A DNA stretch of 64,000 nucleotides from Trileptium ribeirensis (GCA_030248225.1 JASANE010012564.1:37919-101918), one strand, 5' to 3'; shown: positions 46,401 to 58,930, counted from the first letter of the stretch. Notes: a model not told the origin generated them from the letters alone. Numbers and translations are program-made.

Positions 46401-47459
46401 ACTACACAACATGCAGCAAGCCGCCCTTACCTGTGACTACCGTAAGGTGTTGTATAGTTCAATATCGCAAGAAACATATCAACGTCCGATTCTTCTAAAT
46501 TTATCTGCAAAACAACACATAATTTTACATATTAGAGACAATCTAGTTACATAAAAGTAAAAGTTGTAGTATATAAGCCGTGCGTTTAAATATTTGCACG
46601 CACCGTTTGTGACGGCTTTAAATAAGCACGACAGCACGAGTTTGAACGGGTTACCGTGCGTACAAGTCTTTGAGTGCATTGCTTTCTATGCTGAAAATGA
46701 CTTATAAGATAGTTTGCCGTTCGTTGACAGATTTCTATACACGGCTTTCACTATATAAACTATGCTACACGCGAACAATTAGCAAAATGCGTATTATATA
46801 AATATATTTACAAAATTAGTACTAATCTATTCCAGTTAAACGATACGAAAATTACCTTTTCGAGCTGGCGTAACTACGTATAGTTTGGATAGAATTTTGG
46901 ATACCTATTATAGTTTGGATTCCAAAAATATGAAGTAAAAACGGAACGACAGCATTATTATAGTCAATTGAAACAAAGGCTCGCATGTTTTTGTGCATGA
47001 AACAAGTTTTCCGACCACATCTCGAAATCTCTAAAGTGGTATCAGGCTGAAGTGAACCAGTAATTACAGTTTATTCATTTAGTTATGATTCATTTTTGAT
47101 ATTGCTACTTCGAAACAACCGTGCCTGTTATAAGCGACATGAAAACGCTGTTGTCCATACACCTAAAGTTTTGGAACAGCAACTATAAAATGCAAGACTT
47201 AGATTAGCTCTAAACCTAAGTCAGGCACTGTCCATCGTAGTATCTAGTTACTATTTCTTTCATATAGCATAACGCCCATCAGGCGTTACCTGGACCACGA
47301 TGGCTACGCCGAGTTTTCGGCGCATGCTATAGTTTAGAAAAGACGTAAATTCAAATTCCCGTGCCACACAAAAAATTGTAGCCCATTTTCGTGCTCACTA
47401 TAAGTGCTCCATTATGTAAAATGCCGATTCTAAATTTTGACGATTTTTTATTTTAGCAA
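43441..47459. other. About 4 kb without recognised genes
   Basis: No ABCC exon, transposase or shared repeat family was seen. Open frames at 45374-45577 and 45861-46229 (minus) and 46318-46554 (plus) have no recognised domain. The patch 46200-46370 is G-rich and unlike its neighbours. Confidence 0.5.
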
Positions 47460-47461
47460 TA

Positions 47462-47845
47462 CCAAGAGTGCATTAGAGAAGAGTATGACACTTCCCTGCA
47501 CTTACACGTTAGCCCGTGTTTGACGATACGGGCCTTTTCAGCCTGACCTCCCCCAGTTTCTGGGGGGTAGCTCAGACTACATTCAGTTTTTAGGGGGTGT
47601 AGGTCGGACCCTCCCCCAAATTTCTGGGGGGACGGTTTATAAGCAGCTGCTGATAAGCCGACCGCCCCCAGAAATTGGGGAGTCCGACCTACCTCCCCCT
47701 CCGAGCTACCCATACCAGAAACTGGGGGTCGGGGCATCTCGACCCCCCAGACACTGGGGTCCAGGCCGAAAACGCCCGTATCATCAAACACGGGTTTACA
47801 TGTTAGTGCAAGAAGGTGTCATACTCTTCCATAATGCACTCTTGG
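47462..47845. mobile_element. TA-flanked MITE with long inverted ends and C5/G5 hairpins
   Basis: TA at 47460-47461 and 47846-47847 flank a 384 bp element. Its ends read CCAAGAGTGCATTAGAGAAG and the inverse of CCAAGAGTGCATTATGGAAG, and the inverted similarity continues for about 100 bp (GAGTATGACAC, CACGTTAGCCCGTGTTTGA, ATACGGGC). The middle has several CCCCCAGTTTCTGGGGG-type palindromes and is far more GC-rich than its surroundings. The 112-codon minus-strand frame over it is a by-product. Confidence 0.88.
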
Positions 47846-48317
47846 TAATACTGAGAGTAGATATTAAAGCGAAGCCAAAAGCTAAATCTAGACTCTAAGC
47901 CTCAAGAGCCCAGTAATTAACACCACTAAGCTAACTAAATTTATAGAACTCAAAATTTAAATTTATTGAACCTTTTTATTTGATTGAAATATTTCGAGAG
48001 ACATGGTGCTAAATTCAAACAGTTCAAACGATATCAGCATTTCAAACCTGTTCCCAAAAGTAGGGGTCTTATAATTCATCCAGTATTTTCCCGACAAGTG
48101 TGTTGAAGGACCAAGTTTTGGTTTTTACTATATTTAAACGAAGTCTATATTGAGATACATAAATTTTAAATAACGAGCAATGATCAAATAGATTAAGTAC
48201 AATTTTTGTATTTTTGCCATATATAGTACAGTAAATGATTGCTTGTCCACAAGAATGATGCCGCAGTCACAGTAATTATAAAATAACCATCATACTAAAG
48301 GTTCCAAGCGTGGTAGC

Positions 48318-49390
48318 ATGACGATGTTTACGGGTATCCCATATGACACCTACCCACCCAGAGCGGGCACAAACATAAAATTTTTTTCACTCCAAGTAGT
48401 GCATAGCGGGTTATATCATCAACTGACTTTCGAAATCATAATTAGCCCAAACTATCACAAGACCTTTCATTACCTCGAACGTTTCCGATGCTCAGGCTCG
48501 TACAATTCCTACAACTCATTGGGATCGCTGTAAACTGGATTGATACATTTCCATTCAATAATTTTCAGGCATTTAAGTTATGTCTCTATGATCCGGGACT
48601 CACTATATCAAAATATGTCGAAAAATCATTTGATAAAAATATATTGTTTGATAAGATTACATGTAAATTTTCACCCTTAATACAGTTTAATTAACTAGCA
48701 AAAAGTAATGAAAATACAACTAGTTCAATAATATTGTCTGGTAAAACATTAACCGAATCTGCCGCTAAAGAACAGCACTAATCTCGTCCTAAAACCCGTA
48801 ACCGTCACTCAACCAATTTTTCCAAATGAAATATTTGTCAAGCAGATAACGCTACGTCCTGTCGACGACGACATGTTCAAGCTTAATGTCAAGTTTCCGG
48901 CTAGGGAAAATCAACAGGTTTTTATCTCGCCCGATAAACTTTAACAAAAAGATTCATCGGTGACAATAAACCTTACACGAAGTATATCTACAGCACTACG
49001 ACCGGTAATAATCATGTCATCAATAACAGATTTGAGATTGTTGAATCGTGATATTTGAAAATTGTTTTCCTTTGAAAATCTATTTGAATCAAGTCCGGCT
49101 GTCAGCAGCGGTGTGTTCACGGCCAAACCAATGTCATTTCCCAACGAAGCATCTTGATCTAGAATCAATATATATTGGTTCCAGCACAAAAATAAGAGGC
49201 ACTCGCATTCGTTACTCCAATGCTTTTCACCCAGAAAAACATTCCAATTACGCTCGCAGCGCTAAACAGAAGTGAAAGCTGATATTTTCTTTAGTTCAAT
49301 TAAATACAAGCCATATACGTCACATTACGACGACATGAGTCGCATTTCAAACAGCACGTTTACAAAACGACATATCAAAAAATCTTACAT
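48318..49390 (+). pseudogene. Coding-like stretch of unknown origin, broken
   Basis: Consecutive open segments on the plus strand have protein-like composition: 48318-48533 (71 codons from a Met), 48488-48694, an unbroken stretch without its own start at 48753-48941, and 49048-49275. The third reads through VTVTQPIFPNEIFVKQITL and DDDMFKLNVKFPA before a stop. The segments are in different frames, separated by stops, and a hAT-like element is inserted directly after. No family was recognised. A decayed gene of a large mobile element or a host pseudogene are both possible, and chance cannot be excluded. Confidence 0.3.
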
Positions 49391-49396
49391 ACGCTA
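49389..49396. repeat. Target-site duplication of the hAT-like element, left copy (ATACGCTA)
   Basis: ATACGCTA before the element faces ATATGCTA after it at 50900-50907, equal at seven of eight positions with one C/T change. Confidence 0.75.
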
Positions 49397-50899
49397 CAGC
49401 AATGGAACGGGGTCACATTTAAGCGACCCCGTGACGCCGTTTTATCCTGACCCCGTGACCCCATGACCCCGTTGATGATAAATATATAAATATATATACA
49501 CTTATATACAAGTATTTTATAATTTCTGAACTACATAGAATGATTAAAATAATGCTTTCATTAAAAAGAGATTTATTTCCAATATTCCGAATTCTCCGTT
49601 ATACTAACCAATAATTCATTTTTTTCGAGGAATTCAATATGACTACAAATGAGTTCCTTCCAAATTTTCGTTGTGTAAACGCAAATCCTAGCGAAATCTT
49701 TAAGACGAATTCTAAAAATATTTGTCTTAAATAAATTATGGCCTTTGTGCCGTCCCAACATTCGAATAATTTTTTAATATTCGGTCCCGAACCCGGAATT
49801 TAGGGTCAAAATCGCCGGAATGCACAACTATAGCGTCAACAAATTAACGTTACTAATTTTGTGGAAAATAATTTTTCTATAAATCGTATAAGATTTTCAA
49901 ATTTGCAATATTGTAAAAAAATCAGTGAAGATTTCTCAAAAAATTTCTCATATATGATACGCTAATCAAACGTAAACAACACCGCTGAATGTTAAACATA
50001 TTCAAATATTTCAATTTCGGACGTAACAATAGCCGAAAACCTAGATAGCTAAGCGTGTGAGAAAATCGTACGGTAATCGCTACTATTTCGTTCAGAATTT
50101 ATAAAAATTAATAAACCACCAATATATATCATGAGAAAGACCACGCGCACATAAAATAGTATTTTATGTTCACAATATAAAAGAAAATTTAAAACCAAAA
50201 AAATATGAAAATTCACACGGTATACAAATAACTCTACTGACACTTAAAGGAGCCTAGATTTAAAGGCAATAATAAACAAATAACATCAGATGTTCGTATC
50301 AGGGATAAATTTCAGAAATTATGGACGTCAACTGACTTTGGTCGTTTTAACACTTGCTCCTCATTTTCATATATTTAAGCTTGTGTTTGAGTGATAAGCC
50401 TAAGCTTTAGTTTACAAGCGTCCTTACATTGTTCGGAGAGTCTGAAATCGGATCCACCCACTACTCCAAAGAACAAATAACAAGACATCGCGGTAATGAA
50501 CGTAGCAGCAGCTTAGCAGTCACACAGCTCGGCGCGGATTCAATTTTACTCAAGACTGTTGATATTTCACAAATCAATAACAATCTATTCCATTGTGCTC
50601 TCCTTAGCCGGCATTTGGCCAAGAAAAGCCGGATTTGTAAATTTTTGATCTTAATGACCACCCGTGATCATTCCACACCAAAAAAAATTAAAAAGTTCTA
50701 TGGTAATAAATAAATGGTTATATGAAACAGTATGTTAGTGAGATATTTGTACAGAGAAAGTAATGAAAAAGTTTGTAATTTCACCGAAGAATTTTTTATC
50801 CGGGGTCACGGGGTGAGTCTATTGACCCCGTGACCCCGCGACCCCTTGAGAAATGTGATCAGAACTGACCCCATGACCCCGTGACCCGTTCCATTGCTG
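49397..50899. mobile_element. hAT-like element with GACCCCGTG arrays at its ends
   Basis: It starts CAGCAATGGAACGGGGTCAC and ends in the inverse of CAGCAATGGAACGGGTCAC. The 8 bp duplication has one mismatch. Both ends carry arrays of GACCCCGTGACCCC (49415-49475 and 50800-50888), in inverted arrangement. The 1503 bp interior has short frames (49573-49761 minus, 50429-50713 plus) without recognised domains, so it is treated as non-autonomous. Confidence 0.82.
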
Positions 50900-50907
50900 A
50901 TATGCTA

Positions 50908-52932
50908 TGTGAAAATATATTTAACTCGCTTGTACAACTGCCTAGATATTTCGATTCACTCGCAGTTTGCTTGAAATTTACTCGCAAAATTCACTCGCAG
51001 CCCGCCCACATGATAATAGAGCTTTTCTCAAGCTTCACCCGCCACGTACTCGCCAGTAGACGCTCCTTACGTTGGACCAGGAATATATACATAATATATA
51101 TGTACATAATTATAAGAGGGGCCTGTAGCCAGCCATAAAATCAGTTTGGATTATGTAGTTGTCACTTTAGAACTAAACGGTTTTCCCGCACGGATCCAAT
51201 TGCCATCTGTCTTAAACAAAGTTGCTCTGTTTCCAACATTTAGGCAAATAAGTTCGCTCAATAATGGATGTTAACGAAAAATTAAGACAAATATTGACAT
51301 CGAAATTCCTTTGGCTACATTCCTTGAAAGAAAAAAGTGCTTGTTTAAATTAAGGTATCCACAATACTGAGGTATTAGTGGATAAACTAACCACAGCAAC
51401 CAACTTTCATTTATATAATATTAATAATACAATTTTGGTAGCCCATTTGAGTAATGACGCAACCGTCGGACAGCTCCATAGCGGCATTGTAGGGCATCTA
51501 GAAGAGTGCAGTAACGGTACATTTTCTAGATATACGGTTGCAAATAATATATCGTGATTCTGTATGACTGGGTTTATAAATCGGTAGGTACATTAAAGCT
51601 GAGGGACACGCCTTAAAACGTAATCAGTAACACAGGTAAATCAAAACTCAATGTCGGAAATATACATTTTACAGACTAGATTCAATACAGTAGCTTTGAA
51701 AATGCGATTCTGCTGCAAACTCGACAAGTTCACTCCATGCCAAAACTGTAGCCATGCGGAATACCAAGATTTATAAAATAAAGTTATTGTAAAGCGTCCT
51801 ACTTAATAGAATGACAAACTCAGGCCACAAATCTACTTTAAAAATATTTGTTTCTTGTCAGTTTTTATATACACAAACACATACGTAAGCATGAGTTTTA
51901 ATCGCTTAAGGATATTTTTTAACACACAAGCGAAATTTTAGCTTTAAAATGCTACCGTGTTAAAATAAAGAAGACCACACGTTTTATTGACTCGTGAAAA
52001 AATGAAGATCTGCGCAGTTGGTTAGTTCCAAGTAATCGGAGCAACATTTCAAATTTGATATTATTTGTGAATGTATTTTTGATTGCATTTATTCAAATAA
52101 CCTAAAAAATTATAACTTAAAATTTATTTGATTCTGCACTATTGAAATATGCGTGATTGTTATCACGTGAAATTCCGGCTGGGGGGGATAAAGGAAAAGA
52201 ACCGAACTGACGAACACTCTCTAAATAAAGTAGTCTCTAACATACAAGGCTCTTACCGAAACGACCTAGGCTCAATCCACTGTCGCTACAAAACTTTGCT
52301 CAACGATGTGCAAAATACACAATAATTCACGCGGGGAAGCATTAAACTAACAAGTTTTGTTTATTTATATATAGAAATTTAACTCGAACTTTGCAGATAG
52401 ACATTTTATTAAGGATTATATACAAGAGGTTTCTGACTTCGTAAAAATAGTTGGATATCATTTAAAATTCAGACCTGTTCACGTGCTACGAATTCGCTTG
52501 CGAAACAAATATTCATACCATTACCCAGTGATTTGAAAATTTGTGAGTAGTAATAAATTGTACGTACCGAATAAGTTTCCAAGCCCAATCATGACACAGT
52601 AATCTTAAATTTTAGAACAAATTTTATCCCTCTGTAGTTTTAAAGTAGGTCTTCTATGTAATGTTTATGTGAATATTAGCCCTTTACTAAGATTATTTGA
52701 ACTCTTCGTGATTTTATCTAAACATGTGATATAAGTCAATCCCCGGACTTCCAATACTTCCAATTCGATAATACCCAGAATTTTTGCTCCGTACCGGCCT
52801 CGTATAGATAATTTTCCATAATGCCTAATTCCCAGATACCTAAATATTTTCGCGTAGTTCTATAACAACAATATCTTTTATGTTATTAATGTTTACGACC
52901 ACGACAATTCAACGGCAAACTAAACTAATTAA
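50908..52932. other. About 2 kb without recognised genes
   Basis: Unassigned AT-rich sequence. The first 150 bases after the hAT-like element contain CACTCGCA repeats (50955-51005) and a short frame open from 50881, possibly the continuation of the coding-like stretch left of the element. Confidence 0.45.
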
Positions 52933-53254
52933 GTTGAAGAAATATATAGCAAAAATAGTAAACGTATACCTCTCTCTACATAGTAGAAGGAGCAAATTCT
53001 GCTCCTTCTAGTTGAGTTGAAGAAATATATAGCAAAAATAGTAAACGTATACCTCTCTCTACATAGTAGAAGGAGCAATTTCTGCTCCTTCTAGTTGAGT
53101 TGAAGAAATATATAGCAAAAATAGTAAACGTATACCTCTCTACATATATAGTAGAAGGAGCAATTTCTGCTCCTTCTAGTTGAATCGAAGAAATATATAG
53201 CAAAAATAGTAAACGTATACCTCTCTCTACATAGTAGAAGGAGCAATTTCTGCT
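52933..53254. repeat. Minisatellite, 83 bp unit, almost four copies, each with a hairpin
   Basis: Units start with GTTGAAGAAATATATAGCAA at 52933, 53016, 53099 and (diverged) 53184. Each holds AGTAAACGTATACCTCTCTC and the palindrome TAGAAGGAGCA-AATT-TGCTCCTTCTA, which can form a stem of about 11 bp. The last unit is cut inside the hairpin. The copies are nearly identical, so the array is young. The minus-strand frame 52976-53371 is a by-product. Confidence 0.9.
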
Positions 53255-56200
53255 GCCGCACTCCCACGGACTGCAAAGCCAAAGGTATTTATCGAACGCC
53301 TTGCCGATTCTAACCAAGCCAGGGCAATCAAGTTGTGGCAAAAGCGACCAACCAATGTCATGTAGTTGCACTGTTGACCCGTTGATGTCGCTACAATAAA
53401 CAATTTAGTTTAGTCTATAAATCACAGTCCGGTTAAAGATTTGGGTCATTTCCTTCAGCCCCTATCACAGAATTCGTCGTTTTTGAAGATTCGTTGCATT
53501 CGACTCAACTCCACGAACTCTAGTCATTTCGGCCATATTTACGACAAATTCTTTTCAATTTTATATCACCAATGGTCCCCCTCTTGCCCCAGGTACCTTT
53601 AACATCGCATTGGAGAGCTGAGTCTACCAGTGCTGAATCCGTACATAACGAGTTAACCACATTTTCGTGAAAATTAGACAATAATATAAATTTTCCACAA
53701 ATGGTTCGTAGTTTATGTTTCTGGCCATCAATTTAGACTGAAACATATTAATATATGTTATATAAAACGATGCTACAATTATGTCAACGTTAGTCGCGGC
53801 ATGGTTTGTGTCATACGTGAGTTTAAAGATTTGCATGCTCGATTAAGCAGCTCACCCCCGCATACTGCAAGTTTTTATAACTTAAGACGGGCGTATCAAA
53901 TATTGCAAGTTGTACAACAGGGATTGCCAAGTTTACATCGAATTATTGCAAAGTATATGACAGAGGTCTCCAAATGTCAAGAAAAGAAAATTTGAAAGAT
54001 TCCACCTAAATTCCAAATTAATGTAATAAGACAAGAACATTGATGCGTGAAAACTACATATTAGCTCTAAACATTACATATTCAAAGTATATATCATTTT
54101 AAACAGCTGTTAGAACTAGTTTGAACAATTTCTAACAAAACTAACTTAACCAATTACTGTGTCATTAATGTGGCTTGCACTGAAATAAGCCGATTAATAG
54201 CTAGACCAGTTGATAGCTATGAGGCACGGAACCCTAATAGTGCAGTTCTGCCGTTTATAAGTATGTGCTTTGCGCATCCCAAAGACACTAAGGTTTGTCC
54301 ATATTGACCGATTCCGATATTTCATGCTCCAAATATCTTCAATTATACCGCTCATACAATAAAGCCTGACCATTGCCTCTTTACTGCCATTTATGATTTA
54401 CTAATAATCCATATTGAGGCATCTTCAGCTTAGCATGAAATTCTCAAAGCATTAAGCCGCAGGCATCGCTACAGATTTTCAGTTCAGTAGATTTTTTTAT
54501 ACCATTATATACATACTAGACGGTTCCTAAGAACTGCTTTGTTTTTTTGTACCTTGCGAGTATACAACCTATAAGAAAGCACCCTAAGGTTCCAAATATT
54601 ATGTGAATAGAGTGTGAGGTTGAGGAAATTTAAATAAAGTTTTCTGAAATTGATTTGAGTAGAGCTATCCAATCAAAACATAGGTGTAATTCAGAACATT
54701 ACGGCTGCAATATTTATTGGAAGAAGCTCAACTGTGAATTATTGTTGTTGCATTGTAAACAATTATCTAATTTAACACTCTGTCAGGATTAACTATAAAA
54801 GATTTAACTATGAAAGGTGACTTTTGAATACATAAAATAAAATATATTTGTTTTGTCAAGAACAAGGTATGATATCAGACAAAACCAAAAAAAATTGAGT
54901 TAGTTTTACTTCATTTGGTCTAAAGTCGATGACCTGCTACACGAAATTGATTTGAATGCTTTAATCACGTTGGCTGGTTTAATTCAGTCTAGCATTAAAT
55001 TTATCCATATTATTGTATATACTTTATAGTATCCAGAGCAATAGCGAAAATTTAACGGTATTTATCCATAGTCGATCGCCAGTGATGCTACGATATCTTT
55101 AGCTAGATGTGTGTTTCGCTTTTCCTCTAAAATTTTAGACTAGACTTCGTATCTCTGTTTCGACGAAACATTGCCTTGATGAATAAGCTATTTCTATAGG
55201 AAGGCCTTTATACTCTAGTGATCCTCAGTGGTTCGCGATTCCATAATGTGGCGTAAAGCACGTCAAAGACCACATTTTTCGCTGTTATATATGGACAGCG
55301 GTTTCGAGTTGTTTCCATAAGTCTAATATAATTTTATTAACTTGAGAACATTTATGGTAAGCGCCCAAACGTATATTATAATACCTGTTAGAATCAGTCC
55401 ATTCCTAGCTGAACACGAATAACATTTAAATCAAGAAATATCTCGACTATTAAAAAGATTAGTGCTGTGTTACGTTTTGGTCAGATAATACTAAATATTA
55501 GCTCGGCAAAAATAGGCTTTATCGCAGTAGCTCCAGAAATCAGTGATGACCATCATTAAACTGCATCATGTCTTTTTATATATTGTCAGAAATCAATGAA
55601 AACCATTAAACTGTCTTTATATTGCAGGCAAAAGTACTCGTCCATTAGGAATAATGCCCAGATTGTAATGTATATTTCACTTTCACAAACATTAATTTGC
55701 AGAGGAATCAAAACTGTAATATTTTCGAAATGTTAGTGAAACTAATGTGATCCAAATTAACTACTTTAATGCTTGCAAGGTTTTCATTACATACCTTGCC
55801 ATACGCGGAAAATGATTGCAACTTCAACAATTGATAGATAAACTGGTCAACGGATGTTGCTAATTTGCCACAGGGTGCGTCTAGCGCTCCAAGTACTTAA
55901 TTTTAGCGATTTTCATGTCCATTCCCCGCTATTGGATAGTAATAGTTGGCCAACACCATGTTTCAGGCTAAAAATCTTTTAGAATTTTCATGCCATCAAC
56001 TGCAACTTTAATAATAGTAGGCCCATCTAGATCAAATTATAAGGATTATATGGCGTGTGGCTTATTCGTGGCAAAGATCCCGCTGCAACAGCCGCTGTTA
56101 GGAAAACATAAACACTAAACTAAATATCTCCGCAAAGCCAAGTGTTGCAAACCATACCTACTGATAAATATTTTTGAAGGATATCGAACGCAAACAATTA

Positions 56201-57029
56201 GCAAAATCAGCGCTAACTTTTTGTTACAGCTATCAGGTTGTGGTATTGTTTTCATCTTTTCGCAAACTTTGCATTACAACCCTTCGCTTCACTGCGCAGC
56301 CCGACAGTGATGTTAACGGAATATTTTACTAATGCGGAAAGCTGGAGTCCGCTAACCAGTTAAAAGTGGCTTGTGGCTAAACTTCTCGGATTCATCCGAC
56401 CACATTTAAGGTGAGACAAAATCGAATCACTGTGATTAACGCCATTGAAAACGGGATTATCAAGTTTACCACCACTCGATGTTCGAAAAATGATAAACTT
56501 GATATTATACAATTTAATGGTGTCGAAGTGACAACAGTTGTCTATAATAGATCGAAAGGATGCTCGCGATCCCATCTTAGCATTGCTAGTTGGTAAGTAC
56601 AATCTACGGGGACGTCTGTTGATCGGTTTCAAGACAGCTTTTTACACCAAGGATTGTGAGGGCCCTTGCGGCGAACAATGACTTTCCAGCAAAGCTATAT
56701 ATGCAGTATACACAAAGTGAAACTGTCAATAGCGACGTTTGTTGAATGTTGTTCTTTGAATTCCTTGCGTGTTATGCTATAAAGGTTTACGCTGACACAG
56801 TTCTGTATGCTGCTGTGAGACACTTCTCCTGTCAAGACAAAAACACCAGTTCAGGCAACAACTATCGAATACCGCGGCACTTTCACACAAAACAACTTGT
56901 TTGAAGTTGCAGGTGTTTCAGAAAAGCTTTGCTAATTTTTCCAGCAAAATTAGCTACAAAATTATGTATAATATAATCCACCCATAATATACATTAACAT
57001 ACGTTATAAAATATAGCAAACATAATATA
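53255..57029. other. About 3.8 kb without firmly recognised genes
   Basis: No ABCC exon or shared repeat was found. Two protein-like open stretches were noted: 53801-53995 (plus, 64 codons, with LRRAYQILQVVQQGLPSLHR) and 56411-56593 (plus, ending next to GTAAGT). Neither was recognised. Confidence 0.45.
53801..53995 (+). other. Unassigned open stretch of 64 codons
   Basis: The translation is charged and helical in character (FKDLHARLSS, LRRAYQILQVVQQGLPSLHR, IIAKYMTEVSKCQEKK) and unlike the low-complexity frames around it. The frame begins with a Met and ends in a stop. No family was recognised. It could be the last exon of an unseen gene, a piece of a dead element, or chance. Confidence 0.25.
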
Positions 57030-57650
57030 TACTAGTAACAAAGCGAGGGTGAAACAGACAGAGCGTGGTTTCATTTTTAAGTTATCATTTTGTTTAATCA
57101 GTTTTAAACCCGTTGTGATGTATATACCACCCTAAAACCTCTTGAACCCTAAATCCGTTAATAAATCCTAAAACCTGAACTACCCTAAACCCATGAACGA
57201 ACCTAGTATTTGTGCTGGGCTCTAGATAACCAAATTATCGTGTCTAGCATACCGGAAAACCTATATTACATACGATTCTTGATGACCTGTACGCAATACG
57301 TGACCAAACAACTGAGCGCAGACTATATTTTGAAGATAGGATTCATTGACGCTAAACCCACTGAAAAGCCATGGAAAGGCATAAAACAGGAAAACTGATT
57401 TCTATATAACGAAATAATTGTATTCAGCCTTCATAAAAACCTATATATAGACCATTCGCAATGTCATGCACGCAATATATAACCAAACGAAAACGCACTA
57501 CATTTTGAAAATCGGGTTCGTCGACAGTATAACCCTTGAAGCCCTGTGAAAAGATATAATATAGTCAAGTTGGACTCTAGAAGGCAGAAACATATCATCT
57601 ATCGTGCTTCATAACCTAATATACATTCAATGTAAGGTAAAAATAAGCAA
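57030..57650 (-). repeat. Interspersed family R3, reverse copy (two internal units)
   Basis: The plus strand reads AAGCGAGGGTGAAACAGACA, GTGGTTTCATTTTTAAGTTAT, CTAAAACCTCTTGAACCCTA, ACCCATGAACG, then two rounds of TAACCAAA-TAT-GT-TTC-GCATACC and ACGCAATA-GTGACCAAAC. It is the reverse complement of the copies at 30.5 and 37.5 kb. The Met frame at 57210 is a by-product. Confidence 0.75.
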
Positions 57651-57819
57651 TAACACGGCGAAATTTAAAAATCGCTAGTTCTGACAAAGGAAAGACGAGG
57701 CAAATTTGGACCCTTAGCGGCCCAGGGAGTGGTTCACAAAAAGCCGTATCCAGCGAAGTTGTAGATTAATCTGTTGCATTTTTTGATATGAAACGTGTGC
57801 CCTGAGATGTGGGTTACAA

Positions 57820-58075
57820 AACACTGGTACCTGGATGGCCAGATTTAGAAAAAACCTTGAGAACATGTTTTTTGCCATTTTGACTGAAGAGATGGGGTCG
57901 AAGCTGTCCGCGTTTAACTAAAAGACACACCGACATCATCACTTTTGCTATCGAACAAAAAAATTGTCTATATGATAATGCTTTATGAATGACAGTGACA
58001 GGCGAAAAGAGTAATTTCACTAGTTTCACCCTGGCGCCCTCAACGGAATCTCCGGTGGCTTCGCTCGTTCCGTTT
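57820..58075 (-). repeat. Foldback family R2, reverse partial copy
   Basis: In reverse it gives GAAACGGAACGAGCGAAGCC, GGCGCCAGGGTGAAAC, CTTTTCGCCTGTCACTGTCA, ATTTTTTTGTTCGATAGCAA, AAGTGATGATGTCGGTGTGTC and AACGCGGACAGCTTCGACCC. This is the same order as in the other R2 copies. R3 lies on the expected side (57030-57650). Confidence 0.72.
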
Positions 58076-58439
58076 CAATTATTTAGCGAATATTAAGATA
58101 CACTATTTAAGCTTAGAGTTATGTATTCAAGAAAATCTTTAACAGGTTAAATGTTCCTGCATTTTACGGTGGGCTGAGACTAACTGTTAACCTGCAATCT
58201 CTTCAAACGCCGAGCTTATGGATTTGATCTAGTTGAAATTGCCTCGTCGAAGTGTTCACGGAAATAGAAATAATGAGCGTTTATGTGAAAAGATGTGCGG
58301 CTGATTATTTTATATAATTTTTGCGTCCGACTGCCAAGGGATAAAGGTGATTTTTGTGCCGTTCCACACAATGAGATCGAACATTAAGTACTAGTAACTC
58401 ACTACCTAGGATGAAACGGAGCGAGCGTTTATAAATTAT

Positions 58440-58930
58440 TTTGTTCAATCACCTGTAATAGGCTGACTTTGATGAATATACCATCCTAAAACGTCTTGAA
58501 CTCTGAACCCATTAAAACCCTAAAACTTCGTCGACCCTAAACCCACCGAACACTAATGACAACGCATGAAGTATTTGAGCTGGTCTGTAGATAACCAAAG
58601 CAATGTATTCAACTTACATAAAAACATATATAGAAAAAATTCCTGGTGACTTGTAAGCAATACGTAACCAAGCAACTGAAGATGGAATATACTATGGAAA
58701 TCGCGTTGATTCGCCATATACCGATTGAAAAATTATAAAAAGACATTAAATCTGTAGGCTGCACTCTAGATAACCAAATCATTGTATTCCGCATACCGAA
58801 AAACCTGTATATAGACTATATTTGATGTCATGTTCAAAAATAGACCAGACAAAAAAGATATTTTCACGATTTTTACCCCTAATTCCTTCAGTGGAAACTC
58901 TGCTCGCTTCGCTCCGTCCGTTTCAATTAA
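58440..58930 (-). repeat. Interspersed family R3 reverse copy with an R2 end piece
   Basis: CAATCACCTGTAATAGGCTG, CCTAAAACGTCTTGAACTCTG and CCTAAACCCACCGAACAC match 57100-57200. Two internal units with GTAAGCAATACGTAACCAAGC and CTCTAGATAACCAAATCATT follow. From about 58855 to 58930 an R2 end (TTCAGTGGAAACTCTGCTCGC, CGTTTCAATT) is attached. Confidence 0.7.

Noticed and set aside
47285..47375. tRNA-like sequence ending TTCAAATTCCCGTGCCACA
   Set aside because: The 3' half resembles a T arm and acceptor, but no matching D and anticodon arms could be formed upstream.
47453..47791. 112-codon minus-strand protein
   Set aside because: It lies completely in the GC-rich hairpin MITE and repeats its palindromes in translation.
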